This document shows, in pieces, positions 23,352 through 35,909 of a stretch of DNA of 64,000 nt. How positions within the stretch are numbered: position 1 is the stretch's first letter; each line of letters starts with the position of its first letter. The DNA comes from Clonostachys chloroleuca. Taxonomy: Eukaryota; Ascomycota; Sordariomycetes; Hypocreales; Bionectriaceae. The notes under the pieces are model-generated. The model was not told the origin of the DNA and did not search any database. It saw only the letters and a program-made list of their open reading frames with translations. The DNA lies in contig JBANAY010000003.1 in NCBI GenBank assembly GCA_037952775.1, forward strand, positions 32,550,001 to 32,614,000. Reading direction: 5' to 3'. Both the position numbers and the translations under genes were made by a program.

Positions 23352-26300
23352 TATGGCGTATATTTTGGTAGCTCTCAAAGGACGGTAGCTTCAGTCTAAT
23401 TTGAAATATCCCGATGGAGGATCTAGGGATGGTTCAATTCCATACAGCTTTAATATGTGATGATTTGGCGGATACAAGACTGCTTCACCATTGGCATAGA
23501 CCTGTCATCTACCTTGAGTCTACCCTAAGCCATCAAGGAGGAGAAGGCAATGGCGGGATTGCAGATCTGGTAGATCTGCGTCTCTCATGGATACGTCACG
23601 GTCATTTTACTTTTAGATGTATATTGGAGCAAGGTGAAGTCCTCGATATAGACGGAAGCGGGTAAGTATGACAGAAGTGTGGTGGATACAGAATCCCGAT
23701 ATTACGGGGCTTGCGCCGGATTTCCGGGATCTACGGCCGATTTGTGGCTGGCTTCTGGCTTTCCGTGGCATTCTGGCAATGGTGTACGACTCAAAGAGCA
23801 CCTAACCAGATTGTGGATAGTTGGAAGTTTGGACAGATATTTTCACAGGTGCCTAGATATCCATGGTTAAGTCAGATGGGCCCTCTGCAGCTGTGTTTGC
23901 GCAGGACACCTGCAGCGCATATGCTGAGTTGAGGGATAGAACTTGAGGTTGCCTTTCTCCTGCAAAGTTTCTGCAGCTGAATGCATAAAACGCGCCACAT
24001 AGCGAGAAAATAACGCCTTTTGCCCAGATACGCACCCTGAAATATCTCTGCCATGTGGATGGGTCGATTAGGCATGAATCTTGACCCCATCCCGCAAATT
24101 GAGATTGAATACGACCTCAATGCATGGCTGTCTATCTGAATTGACGAATCAACGCCCGTGATGTTTAAGGATGCAAATATCCGTCTGCAGCGGTTTTGGC
24201 AGCTCAGTTACATTCCTCAATATCAACGTAGGCACGTGGCTAGCTGCAGGGGTAATATTGGCAGTTATATCTCGTCTCAAATGCAAACATGGACTGACAT
24301 TATTGAATACGAACGCGCATTAACCTATGTTTGTTGAGTATGAACTTTCTCTCTTTGCCTGCTGCAGACAGGAGTGGAATCACAATTATACAGGGAAACC
24401 CTCCTCTCAAGGACACAGAACCTCACGGCATCCAGAACCTTTTGCATCACAACTGGCTCACTTTGAACTAGGGAAGCCATTACTGGGACAGACTAGGACT
24501 TGACCTTATCAATTGCGCAAACTCTGAGATTCGTGGTGTTGTGTGAATTCGACACCTCTTCAGGCACCAGGGTTAATCTCTTCCCATTGGCCTTTGCTTC
24601 TTCTCTTACGTACAGAAACTCATCTTCGAATTCAATGCATATCAAGTAGTTGCCAAGAACATGGTCTCCAAAAAATCCTTAGGCCTTGTAGGTCCTTAAA
24701 CCGCCTCAATAGTTGATTCAACCATGGCAACTTGTAATAACCAAGCCGAGAAAATCCAGAAACTAAACTCAACCCCGATAGCCGTGCACCGCCATTAGCC
24801 CTTCCATTCTTATACAGTTTTGAGGAGGTTCAGCTTTGTGAGGCTCTGTCGAAGACTATTCGAGCCTGACGTATTAAAGTAACATTCCGGAGACGTACAT
24901 GTATCGCCAATTTGTCCGTCCAACCAAACTTTCAAGGAACAGTGCCTGCTGAACACTGGCGATCCTCACAACACCGTGCCCCTCAGTCTACAATTGCTGC
25001 ATCTGAATGTGGCGACTGAGGTGCGAAAAAAATGCTACAACAACGGTCTCCTCTGGGCCCTACAAGGCGGAGGCGGATAGTCTAAGCCTTTCATCTACTA
25101 GCAAAGAAGTGTATGTGGGCTGGATACATATGTTCCTCGATACTGCTCCTGGTTTGGCCGAAGGTGGTTGGGGCGGTCGTATGTACCTCCACTCCTTTAT
25201 CTATGCCATCCCCCTGTTGTCCATGACTGAGGAGGCTAGATATTCCCTTGACAAAATCGTGAATTTCGCCGAAACCCATGGAGGACAGGGGAATATCTCT
25301 GCACTCCTTAACTAGCATGATGGGTTTATTTTTGGAATGAATGGCCCTAGCGGCGTAACTGCTGCTTGGAAACCTCAATATCATCAACGCCTGTCTGCAA
25401 TGTGGTCATAAAGCTCGATCTTAAACAGCGGGCTCAAGGACTTCCTCCGAGATCTCGTCGCCTCTGGTGGCTCGCCATCTAACAGTTGACTCGTTCTAGA
25501 TGTAGAACCAACTCAGGCTAACGCTACCACCGTTTACCCTGACCGGTGGTTCACTTTAAACTCTTGGCCAGCCGTCTTACTAGAACTGGAGCAGTACTTT
25601 GGACGAGCCTCTAGCCGCTGGTCAGAGCACGCAAGAGCATTAAGCACGAGGATAGTACCCCTCACGGTTTGACATACACGAACGAGGCGAACTCTTTTAC
25701 TCCTAACTAGGAGCAAGTCTTATATGACGAAAACTTCGGTGCTCTGCTAAATGTCGAGCAAAGGCATGACCAAAGCAACCTCCTGAAATGCCAGGGGCCC
25801 GATCGGTTGGACAAAGAAGGATGCGGAAATTCATGTTATAGTGCCTTCAGTAACCTCGTAGCTTCCTGACCGAGTTGTGCTTTTCTATGTATCATGGAGT
25901 TACTTCTTTCTTCTCGAATCTATATATGAACAGATTTCGGTTTGCCGAAGAGTGGTGCGGTGTCTCGTATCATGGGCGTGACCGTGGCACGTTAATGTGT
26001 ACTATGAAACGTGCCAAAAATATCTGTTGTAGTCATGGCTGGGTTGGGGTTTAGATCGCGTTTCCCGAGAGCGATGTGGTTCTGAAACCGAGTCTTACTC
26101 TGGGGAAATAATACACTGTGCTTTCCGTAGGAGTTGAAATTGGGTTCGTGTTGGATCCCCTTTCCGCGAAGGGTTCCATGCCCTCCCCCGAGCAATCAGA
26201 CAATTGATCGGCCAGTGTCGCTCTTTATTGGTAGTATTTTTCTCAACAACTTCAAAACCTCGTATTGAACATCAGCCAACATTTGCACTTCTTTAAAGAT

Positions 26301-29175
26301 TCTAATAGGTGGCGCTTTCGTTTTTGCGAGCCAATACCGTCTACACACAACTGACGCAGCTGGGATGGCCTGTGCTTTGGATGGACAGCCTCCTAGGGAG
26401 CCCCTGCAGCGGTTCTCTGGACTGAAATATCTATCCCCTGTCGGCTTGAATTGGAAATGTCTGACGTGGACTGCTAGGTGCTCAGGCCTCTGTTGGTCAA
26501 ATGGTTCCTGAGCCTAAGGTGATAGTGGATCTACTGCTTCGCATGCCCTGTGTCGCTCTTTGCGAGCGATGGCAATAGGGGGGCAGGCTGGTCTCGCCGA
26601 TGCTGGGGAGCGCTGTTGGAAGCAGGTATCAACACGCGTCGTAGTAGGATGGGCGGGCAGCTATCCCAGGTCAAGGAAGTGGTAGGGTGACATTCGCGTC
26701 GGTGTAGGTCGGTTAGCCAGTTGGGTACCGTAGGAATGGAGGTATTGATGCCATCCCCGGACTCACCTTCTGTGCCCGAAGGCAGGGTAAGGAGGAGAGC
26801 GAGCTGGCATTTCTCAAGGCTTCTAGATTCTCTCTATATCAGGCGCGGCAACTATAACAACCTAACTGTCAAGGATAGGGTCTCCCTACAGCGTTCTTTG
26901 GAGTGCTTCTAGCTTTTACTCGACTGCTTCTTTCCTTTCCTTTGTTACCGGCGACTATCGAAATCGCTCATTTCTCTGATAATCCCCTGTCTAGAAATGC
27001 CATTGGCAAGAACCCCACAGTACCGGATGACGCGAGAAACACTGGCTGTCGCAGGTGTGATAAGTATTGACGTTTTGGTGCCCATCCATGCAATGCATCG
27101 CAGGAGGATCAAGTCAGGAGTCTAGACAGGGTGCGAGTCATTAGGTGCAGTAGGTTGTCGGGTTGCATAGAATGCCTATCGTGGCATCACCCAAGGTCTG
27201 TTCTCTCCTGAGAGCATGTTATGCGCACACATCAGACTCATGCAACTGCCTTATCGGTGCCTAGATCAGAGGATACACAAAGCGTTGAATTCTCCGCAGC
27301 CAGGCATGCTTTTTTGGTGGCCCAATGATGCGAGGGATGAGGCGCATACATCGGCGCAGACGGACAGACCAACGCCAACCTGGATTCGAGATTGGGTAGC
27401 ATGGTGCTACTTCGTGCTCTCGCTTGGCTATCATTGATATCGCCATCCAGATTCCAAATCCTCTACTTGCGTTTTCCCTCACCCACCCGCCACATTTTGT
27501 ATGCCATGTGTGGACTCGGAGGCTTGAAATGCGCTGTGTCACCCGGCTCTATTTGTCTTAGTAGGATGAAAATTGGGGATAGGAACTAGCCGGCTCTCCC
27601 GAAACGGTCGCCCGGCCGAAAGAACAAACCTCCAACGGTTTGCGATCCCTGTTGGGAGTTGCATGGCGAATGGAGACCCTCCTAGCAAGCGACAAACAGA
27701 TATCCATCCATTCACCATTAACCGAGGACATGGCATGGCTCTTTCCCGGACTCGAGGCAGACTCGGCCCTGCATACCAGTAGGCATGGAAGTAAGCTCGC
27801 CCGTGCTCCTAAAAGTCGGTAGGCCGGCATGGAGGTGGCAACTATTTTTAAGACGGGGGTTCCGCAACTGGTCCAGAGATCGGTCTGGCGCGAGACGGCC
27901 ATTCGCCCACGTCTCAGGGTCGAGGACAGGGGGGATGCATTGATGCATGACTGGACGACGGGGCCTTTCATGGCCAAGTGCCAACCCCCTCGGGCATTCC
28001 ATTGCCTTTGATCGTGCTCCAATCGTCTTACCGCACCTCGCTGCAGCATGGGTGATTCTAGCCGCCTACTGGCTTGCGGGCCAGGCAGGTGGCAGCGCGA
28101 TGAAACTGGGCTGCGTCTTGCTGCCCACCACCATGGCGAGTATCAGGTACAGGTCTGGTCTGGACAGCCCAATCCCGTGCCCTTGCTGGTGCTCGAAGCG
28201 GGCAGGACATGGCACAAGACCGTCTTATGCAGGTAGTTGGACCTCTGCTCGCGCTCGATGTGTGCCTGAGCGCTGGGGATGCACCGGGGAACGGGGGCCC
28301 TGATGGCTTCCATCTTATCTGACACCAACGCCCATTGGCACCTGCTCTTCCTGGTAGGCTTGAGAGCCCGTGGCAGGAGCGAGCCGTCGGTCTTGCTCGT
28401 CTCTTTCGTCTCTTTCGTCTCTCTCGTCTCAGCCTTGCCGGTGGTCCATGCTGCCTGTGGCCTATGCTCCTTCCCCTCTCCAGAACCCGGACCCAGTCCC
28501 AAACCCCAGTCAATCCCGGACGCTCCTTCCTGGCCGTGACATCGTCATCGTCCTTCCCGTCTTCTGCTGCTGCTGCTTTCTCTTCTCTCCCTCCTCTCCC
28601 TCCCACGATTTCGCTCTTCTATCCTGCTCTTCCGCAAGCCATTGCTTCTTCTCCACGAGGGACGTGGGACTTGGAAGAGAGAGCATCCGTCCATCTCACT
28701 GCCCGCCGCGAGCCTCTTGGCGTGAGCACATGCATCATTTCCTGCCTGCCGCTCAGGCGATGTCCCACCCTCTCGTTGGATGATTCAGATTTCGACCACC
28801 ACCATTTCCTTGCCAATACTTTATACGCATATGGCAACCGGGCAAAAAGAAAAAAAAAAAGCACTAACCGTCCTGATCCGATCTTTTCATGCAATTGCAG
28901 CCTTCTGCAACCTCATGTTCATCGTCTGACAAAATTAATGTCTGGCTGCCGCTCGTTCTGGAAATTAGACGATTATCACTCCTAGTATACAGCCTTCGAC
29001 ATGCGCAGGAGCTAGCCTTCTCTTCTCTTTCTTCTTAACTACGATCCTTTCTCTCGCCTCTCTTTCGTCCGTCCTTGATTCAACTTTCAAATTCCCATCG
29101 TGATACCCAATCTCCTTCACCTTCCCATTTCTCTTTCCTAGGCCCGATACAACACCGAGGCCTTCAGCCCTTACA
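23352..29175. other. 5.8-kb gene-poor region with a possible decayed ORF
   Basis: Stops are dense in all frames over most of this stretch and AT content is visibly higher between about 24.1 and 26.3 kb. The one segment with coding appearance is 25007-25315, an ATG-initiated frame (AEGGWGGRMYLHSFIYAIPL) whose continuation over the next 400 bases is broken by several stops. A 9-nt tandem repeat lies at 28398-28430. The right end is a pyrimidine-rich leader for the following gene. The region looks like old, degraded intergenic sequence. I cannot say whether repeat-induced point mutation shaped it. Confidence 0.5.
28398..28430. repeat. Short tandem repeat, 9-nt unit CGTCTCTTT
   Basis: Two exact CGTCTCTTT units are followed by CGTCTCTCT and a partial CGTCTC, 33 nt in all. 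It creates spurious low-complexity open frames on both strands (ETKETKE on the minus strand). Confidence 0.85.
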
Positions 29176-31265
29176 ATGAGGAAGCCATGGAAGACATCCC
29201 CGACGTCCAATCGCCCTGGTGAGGGGCCTAGAAGTCCCCTTCGCCTCAAAACCGATTCGAAAACGATCCGTGGTCGAATTTCAGGCCCAATACCAATTCC
29301 TACCCCCACCGATAGCGCATTGGCAACTCGTCAGTCAATCCTGCCCATGGAACCTCCTATTATAAGCCCTATGGCCTTCAATTCCCAGACCTTCGAAGCC
29401 GATACTCGGAATGCCCCAGATCCCCCAACCTCCAGCAACTTGAACACTGCACAAACATTTTCGCGCGGAGTGTCACACACAAGGTCTCGATCCAGCCCTA
29501 TAGCCCCTGCCCGCAGACACATCCCAGAGCGGAAAGACCCTCAGCCTAGTAACAACCGGAACTCAACTTTTAGCACAGACACTGGGGAAAGTAAGGGAAG
29601 ACCTCAACGAAAGAAGTCGACTTTACGCGGGGCTCTTGGCAAGATTTTTAGCCGCCGCAAGAAAACCCCAAGTCAAACAAGTCTACGTTTGGATAGAAAT
29701 AGCACCAGACCTGTGCAAGGTAGACTCACCAGCCATCACCGCAGTGTAAGTGGTAGCCCTCTCTACGAAATTCTTGGAAATCTCACAAAGTTCTAGACAA
29801 CGTTTGATGTGAGCGTTTTGAGTAATTATGACGATTACGGGGCGAAACGATCAGCCTCTGTTCCCCCGGGTGATTATGGCCGTGCCTTGCGTTCCCATTC
29901 GATAGGCCCTGAAGATGTGCTCGCCATTGAGAGTGCTCGGGTTTCTGCCCAAGCCGATAGGGAGTCTCAGAAACGGCGGTATGAACGCTCGAGTGTGCAC
30001 TCATTTCGAGAACTGACCACTCGGGAGGGGGAACCGGCTGGCTTAGCTCCCAGACCTGTTACCGTATACGGCGGATCGAGCGTCCATGAGACTTTTCCTT
30101 TGTATGATGGGGCTTCCACCATCGGCCGTGCTATCACCAGTGACCAAACTGGCCTCAAGAGGCGATCGCGAAGTCTATCTGCCATTGGCGATGCCGTGAT
30201 GGAAAGCGGTGATCTTCAACGGACAAGGAGCACAGAAATTCGCTACTGGAGACAAAGCCATGACACAAGTTACAAGCCGCCCATGAACCCCCTGACGTTA
30301 TTCAGACCGAAATTGACGGTGGCTTGTACATTAACAGCCCGGAGCAACCGCAGTCGCCTGCTTCACCACTGCAATCGTTTACCTTTGGCGATGTTGGGCC
30401 CGCCCATCTCCCGCCAGAAATGAAGTCTCCCTTTGGGCCAAATTTGGACTCCAAGCTTGGCAATTTGGAAAAGAGAACGAAGCGTCTGGAAAAGGCAATG
30501 TCAGAATTGTCGCATTCTGTCCCCGACTTTCGATTTCGCCTTGATCCGTCCAACGGACCTCCAGTTTCCTATAAGCCAGCCAATGGCAATGGGCCAATGA
30601 ATTGGGGACCAACCTGGTTTGATAACAACACCAAAGTCCCCAGCCGGCCAAGCACAGGCCGTTCTGGGGCGTCCGATAAATCTTCCCTCGACTTAGGGCC
30701 CGCCTATTATGGATCAAATCGACGTCTAATTCCCCAGCCGGCCCTGGGAATCGCAAACCGTCCATTGAGTACCACGACGATTCGAGGAGTCGCTAGCCTG
30801 CCTTCAATTTCCCAGGAGTATGCTCGTCCACTTACCACGGAGCATTATATCACTCTCATGGCACTGCTTGAGACAGAACGATCTGCTCGTCAGGCCCTCG
30901 AAGCTCAAGTGAAAACTATGGGATATCAGATTAGTGTGATGGCCAAGAGCCTCTCAAATGATTTCCCTGCCTCCAAACCCTCTATCAGTGAACAGTCTGC
31001 ATTTGATTATGATGACGAAGAGGAAGACGATCGAGGAGCAAATAATGCTATAAGAGAGACCCTTGTTCAACAGGATTCCGGTTTAGCCTCTACCAGTCCT
31101 GACGAAGACGAGATTTCCCCGACATATGTAACTCCCATTGAAGAGGCCAACGACGAAGGACTTGTTATGCGCGCGAAGAACGATAGGACACTTTCCTTGT
31201 CCAGAATTACGATGAGACAGCCAGGCCCTGACCCCCGTCCTGGTTTAATGCATTCTCCGATTTGA
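29176..31265 (+). CDS. Conserved-looking disordered protein of unknown function, with a one-base frameshift
   Basis: I do not recognise a named family. Exon 1 is 29176-29745 and exon 2 starts at 29797 after a 51-nt intron (gtaagt...tctag), in phase. The product is rich in Ser, Pro and Arg. It has a basic patch STLRGALGKIFSRRKK near residues 150-165, and a helical, coiled-coil-like segment near the C-terminus (HYITLMALLETERSARQAL), followed by an acidic stretch. The frame shifts at a run of five C (30288-30292): upstream reads to YKPPMNP, downstream resumes as DVIQTEIDGGLYINSPE. One added C joins them into 679 aa. No convincing donor-acceptor pair explains the switch. It is convergent with OCT1. 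Confidence 0.75.
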
Positions 31266-31764
31266 CATACGCAATGCTCCCGCTTTGTCTGCATATGCAG
31301 GCATCTTACGAGAACCTTTGTGCGATCTAGGACGATGCTACTGGAGAGATGAATTTTTGGCGCCGAGTTGCACTAATGCCTGTTAGCGAAAGTATATGAG
31401 CTCATGACTAGTTTTTGATTCACTTCTTTTCGACTTGTTTTTTCACCCAGATTTCTGTTGCCTGCCATTTCTGTCTAATCTTACACTATTCAATCTTACG
31501 ATTTTTGCATTGAGGATGAATTGCATAGTTCCAAGGGGGAACATATCCAGGAGATATATACATACAATATACGTAGCAATTCTATATGATTGATGACTTC
31601 ACAATACTCAAGTAATGCACTGACAAGTGACCTAACGGTTTATATTTGTGGTGATCGTACACTCTTTAATAGAAGACGACCTTACCACCAAGGCTCGTGC
31701 TTTAACTTTATGTGTAGTCGCGAAACTATCTATTTTTGTGGAAAATACATGAACATATCATGTT
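31266..31764. terminator. Convergent 3' region of the unknown gene and OCT1
   Basis: A 500-bp AT-rich spacer lies between two stop codons that face each other. It must hold both 3' untranslated regions and polyadenylation sites. Specific signals cannot be fixed by eye. Confidence 0.45.
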
Positions 31765-34158
31765 CTAACCACGAAGTCTTGAGTGGCGCGTGTTGTCTTT
31801 AATGCCCCAGCTGCCTATGAGGGCCATAGAGTTCTCATCACCAGGGGCTAATCTATCATCCCCGAGGGTTTCGGCCAGACATGTCCAAGGATCACGCCCG
31901 CCACCCCACTTCAGGAGGTTCTCTTTAAGGCGCTCTCCATTCTCACGACTGATGGCACCGCCGTTTTCACCAGCTTTAAACACGATGTGCCAGACGCGCT
32001 CTGCGAGGACGCGATCGAAGAGATAGCTGTAGTAGGTGCTGCCATATGAGTGAAGGTGGCCAAAGAAACCCTGCCAGCAACTCTCCTTGGGTTCTTTGGG
32101 GCCGTGGGCAAAACGGCTTTGGATATCATGGAAAACGCGGGTCGAGTCAAACGAAGCAGACGCAACCTCAGGCGAGTGGTACGCTTGATCTACCATAGCG
32201 AGAAGAATCTGGTGCTCTGTATCGATACCCTCGAACCGCTTTGAAAGGCGAATGCGTTCTGCAACTAGCTCATATGGGAGTGGCTTGTCTGTTTTCCAAT
32301 GGCGAGCGAATAGAGACAGAACGGTCGGATCAGCGGCGAAGTGTTCCATTAGTGTTGATGGAAGTTCGGCAAAATCTGTCGCACATCGGGTTCCAGACAC
32401 ATTTTGAAATGATGTCCGGGCCAAGACTGAGTGGATGGCATGCCCCATCTCGTGGAAGAGCGTTTCAACAGAGTGGAATGACAAGAACGCGGGTTCCCTA
32501 GAATTCTCACTCTTGGGGAAATCGCATACGAGTGCAATGGTTGGAAGCTGGCTTGTGACGCCATCGCGGGTAGAAGTTTCCATTCCATCGTTGGCAGCCT
32601 GCTCAGGGGAATCAAATTGTGGACAGTCTCCCGATGCCATTTCGGCACTCGCCTCTTCAATTTCGTAAGGAAGTATCTCCCGCGAGCAACGGACTGTGAA
32701 GTGAGCTGGGTTAGGAAACTTCTGTGGTCTATAGAAGAGGTCGCAGTACAGAACTGCAACTTGCTCTCCGGAGTCAGCCACAACGTCGAGTCGCTTGACA
32801 TCAGGATGCCAAGTTTCTCCCGGTAAGCTCTCCCGAGGAACGAAGCGAATCCCATACAGGCGATCAAATAAGTGTGATAGCCCTTGCATGACGGTGCCAA
32901 CGGAAAAATACGCAGGCAGTTGGTCATCGTGTCTAACTCGAGTTCTCATATCCGTTCGAATTTTCTCCATGTAAAAGTCTCGGTCCCATGGCTGAAGTAG
33001 GACATCTGGGGCAGAGAGTCTTTCTCTTTTTTTCTGGGTGAGTTCTTGTAGTTCACTTTCAATGATTGGCTTGTTGTGATTCCGTAAAGCCAAGAGAAAT
33101 TGCATGACGGAGGCAGGGGTCTTGGCCATCATGCGATCCTTCAGGGCCATATGCCCGTGGCTCTGGAACCCTGCTAAGCTTGAAAGTTCAGCCCTCAGTT
33201 TAAGCATGGTCTCCAACCACATAATGGTCTGCTTTGAAGCCCTGCGCTGTGCTAGATAGAGTTCCTTTCGAGTTTCTTCGTCATAGACGCTTTGCAACGC
33301 TGCTGCTGCTTCGGAGCCCATCGTCGGAACTGTTATTTGAGACCGAACTTTAAGAGCTGCAGCAAGGCTGGGGTACAGACCATAGAAACGGTGAGACGGA
33401 AGTGTCACCTCCTTCCGCTCAGGCTCCATGCCCTGAACAAACGCAGAACCTGTTTCGCTGATGCGCGATGAGAGATCGACAAACCTATCTCGCGATTTTT
33501 TAGGGAGATTTACAGCTGATTTCATAAAATCAAGCCTCAGTAGTTCTGCAACCGACTTCTCTTCTTCAGACCAGGACGATGTGACCTCTGGTTGGGCGAG
33601 GGCTGCTGACAGCTGGTCGTTCAAGCCGGTCATGGTATTAAGCTGATTCATGTATTGATAAACCATGGACCATGCGTCAGTTGCTGCCTCTTGAAACCTA
33701 ACATCTGGGTGCGTCATGCGAACAAAATCGGATAAGTCTAGGACTCTGCATAGTAAATCGCTAAGGCGATCCAAGTCCCTGACAATAGCCTGATATTCGC
33801 GAACGGTTGATGCTTTCAAGACCCGACGAACGATTTTTGTAGCCTTATCCAGATTTTTCTGTGCAAAGACAAGGAAACCTTCGGGACTCTTCAAATATCG
33901 GTTTTTAAACAGGCCTTTGCTACTCTTCAGACCGAAGTCGGGGAAAGATCGCCCCGAGGGCGCATCAAAAAGGTTGCGTAGAACAGTATCGTCGTGGCGT
34001 GGGCTCGAACCGTGCAGCACTGGCCGGTCCGTGAAGTTAGTATTTGGCAAGGATGCAGCCGAGGAAATGGATTGCCATCGACGCTTGGGAGGCTCAACCG
34101 CCTGGCGAATGCATCGTGTACAGACCCATAGGCCACGGCGGCCATTGGGATTTAACAT
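31765..34158 (-). CDS. OCT1: Mitochondrial intermediate peptidase
   Basis: OCT1 is a matrix zinc metallopeptidase of the M3 family that trims an N-terminal octapeptide from imported proteins after cleavage by the main processing peptidase. The gene is intronless, 797 aa. The N-terminus is Arg-rich with few acidic residues (RRGLWVCTRCIRQ, then KRRWQ), fitting a matrix-targeting sequence. The zinc site HEMGH is at about residues 569-573, with the second glutamate region downstream. Length and order match fungal OCT1. I chose the ATG at 34158; the frame stays open upstream but only through a non-ATG codon. It is divergently transcribed from a MICOS gene across a 543-bp spacer. Confidence 0.95.
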   Translation of the reverse strand: MLNPNGRRGLWVCTRCIRQAVEPPKRRWQSISSAASLPNTNFTDRPVLHGSSPRHDDTVLRNLFDAPSGRSFPDFGLKSSKGLFKNRYLKSPEGFLVFAQKNLDKATKIVRRVLKASTVREYQAIVRDLDRLSDLLCRVLDLSDFVRMTHPDVRFQEAATDAWSMVYQYMNQLNTMTGLNDQLSAALAQPEVTSSWSEEEKSVAELLRLDFMKSAVNLPKKSRDRFVDLSSRISETGSAFVQGMEPERKEVTLPSHRFYGLYPSLAAALKVRSQITVPTMGSEAAAALQSVYDEETRKELYLAQRRASKQTIMWLETMLKLRAELSSLAGFQSHGHMALKDRMMAKTPASVMQFLLALRNHNKPIIESELQELTQKKRERLSAPDVLLQPWDRDFYMEKIRTDMRTRVRHDDQLPAYFSVGTVMQGLSHLFDRLYGIRFVPRESLPGETWHPDVKRLDVVADSGEQVAVLYCDLFYRPQKFPNPAHFTVRCSREILPYEIEEASAEMASGDCPQFDSPEQAANDGMETSTRDGVTSQLPTIALVCDFPKSENSREPAFLSFHSVETLFHEMGHAIHSVLARTSFQNVSGTRCATDFAELPSTLMEHFAADPTVLSLFARHWKTDKPLPYELVAERIRLSKRFEGIDTEHQILLAMVDQAYHSPEVASASFDSTRVFHDIQSRFAHGPKEPKESCWQGFFGHLHSYGSTYYSYLFDRVLAERVWHIVFKAGENGGAISRENGERLKENLLKWGGGRDPWTCLAETLGDDRLAPGDENSMALIGSWGIKDNTRHSRLRG

Positions 34159-34701
34159 GTCTATACTTCGGCGAGGTGGTCGATAACGAGCATTGGGAGG
34201 AACAAACGATTGGCTCGATGGTAGTTGTTTCGATGAAGAGGCTCGATGGAGTGGCTGAGATCGAGGCGAGGAGAAGGTGAAAGATGAAACAATTCGGCGA
34301 AGTGACCGCACGTAGCAGAGACGAATCAATCCGGGGAAGATTAAAACAGAAAGGAAGAAGAGAAAAGAAGAGGGTTGCGCTCAAATGCAGTGGGAAAAAA
34401 TTGGAGTGTTTGCAAGCATGTTAGGTCTAGCAGTACCACCTTCAGTAGACGTTAAAAGATCGCCGCCGGTCGGTCCCTCGGAGATTCGCGGTAGGTGCGC
34501 CCCTGCCACGGCTCGGTTGTGTTTCTGGAAAGTGCGCACACGCTGCATCCCCACTCTGCAAGGCCGAACGGATCGGGTTTTTCCGATGGACCAACGACCA
34601 AGGGCGTGCTCTGCTTTTCGGCTGTACCAATTCGCGAGACTTATCGAATGACTTCATCCACCAACACTCTTTTGCCCTCGCACTCCGTCGCATAGTTGAC
34701 A
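34159..34701. promoter_or_regulatory. Shared divergent promoter of OCT1 and the MICOS subunit gene
   Basis: Two nuclear genes for mitochondrial proteins start outward from this 543-bp spacer. A bidirectional promoter is the simplest reading. I could not assign specific factor sites. Confidence 0.55.
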
Positions 34702-35557
34702 ATGGCTGCAAGGGTACTGTTCCAACGGGTAACTGCGACTGCGTCCCTTCATTCTCCTGTTTCTATGAAGCTAATTGGCATCTTTAGCGCGCATTGGCGC
34801 CGTTGGCGACCATTGCTCTCAGCGGCATGGTCCTGGCTCCGTCAACAATCTATGCCGAAGCTCCTACTGAATTCAAGGTTCGCAGCCTTGTTTAGCTCCA
34901 AGAGAAACCAATTGGACTGACGCAAACCAGAGGAAACCTATCTACGATGACACCGACTTCCCTTCGACTATTCCTTCGCCTCTGACACCCCCCAAAACCC
35001 CATCGGCTACCCCAGTCGACGAGGAGACCAAGCCCAAGAAGTTGACCCCTACGGACCGCCTCGCCATTCAAATCGGCAATGCCCGTCTATTCCTCTACCA
35101 GTATGCCGTGAAGGCTGAGGATGCCGTCAACTCGACCATGGACTCTGCCTTCGACCTCGAGCAGTCTTTCACCAAGACCATTGCTGATTTGGCACCTTCT
35201 CGGGAGAGTGGCGAGAGACTTATGCCAGGAGCCATTTATGTCCTCGTTGCTGCCATGGCCGGAAGCATCGTTACCCGAAACCGAAGTATCATCCTGCGCT
35301 CAACTCTTCCCTTGGCTGTTGGTATCGGTGCCGGATGGTCTGTTCTACCAGTCACAATGCGGAATATCTCGGACCTGGCATGGAAGTACGAGGAGCGAGT
35401 TCCTGTTGTCGCCCAGGCTCATTTGAGCTTGCGCAACAGTATCGAGAAGAGTGTCAGCTTCGTCCAGGTCCACAAGGACATCGGAGCTCGATACGTTGAC
35501 GACAAGGTGACGGATACGAGAGAGGCCCTCGAGGGCTGGGTCAAGAAGGGGAAATAG
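34702..35557 (+). CDS. MICOS complex subunit MIC26/MIC27 (apolipoprotein O family)
   Basis: Three exons: 34702-34728, 34788-34877 and 34931-35557, with introns of 59 and 53 nt, encode 247 aa. MICOS organises cristae junctions in the inner mitochondrial membrane. The N-terminus (MAARVLFQRRALAPLATIAL) is basic and hydrophobic, fitting mitochondrial import. RKPIYDDTDFPS follows, a typical family feature. The core has two hydrophobic stretches (AIYVLVAAMAGSIV and LPLAVGIGAGWSVLP) separated by a short basic turn, as in ApoO proteins. Very small first exons are a reason such genes are mis-started. MIC26 versus MIC27 cannot be decided from sequence alone. Confidence 0.88.
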
Positions 35558-35909
35558 AGGGCCGAAAAGTGACATGTAACATTTATAGAGACTTAACCAC
35601 AACGTTCATATGTATTTGAAAAATGACGATAGGCTATGTGCTCCCAAAGTTGGAGTCTTACTCTGATGTGGTTGCCTCTTCCCATCCGCTCGGATATTGG
35701 GTGGGCAGGGTTCATATGTCTGTCAAGTCTCGAGCTGTATTCTAATGCGAAATTTTAATTTCCTTTCCTTCCTTGTCTCGTAAAACACTGGGTATTCCCC
35801 ATCCTCCCCGGTCTAAATTCCCAAAACTCCACCGATGCTGATAGTAGTTCAATGCCCGTATGTTCATTGAGCTCGTTTTTCGGCTCAAAATCAGTGCCCA
35901 TCAGACACT
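35558..35909. terminator. Convergent 3' region of the MICOS gene and DUS2
   Basis: A 352-bp spacer lies between facing stop codons and holds both 3' ends. No gene or repeat is seen. Confidence 0.45.

Noticed and set aside
23410..23460. Possible tRNA T-arm (GGTTCAATTCC)
   Set aside because: No matching D-arm, anticodon stem or acceptor stem could be folded upstream.
28143..28502. Minus-strand frame with ETKETKE repeats
   Set aside because: The repeats come from the short CGTCTCTTT tandem repeat, not from a protein.
28335..28985. 216-codon plus-strand frame before the gene at 29.2 kb
   Set aside because: It translates the pyrimidine-rich leader and has no domain character.
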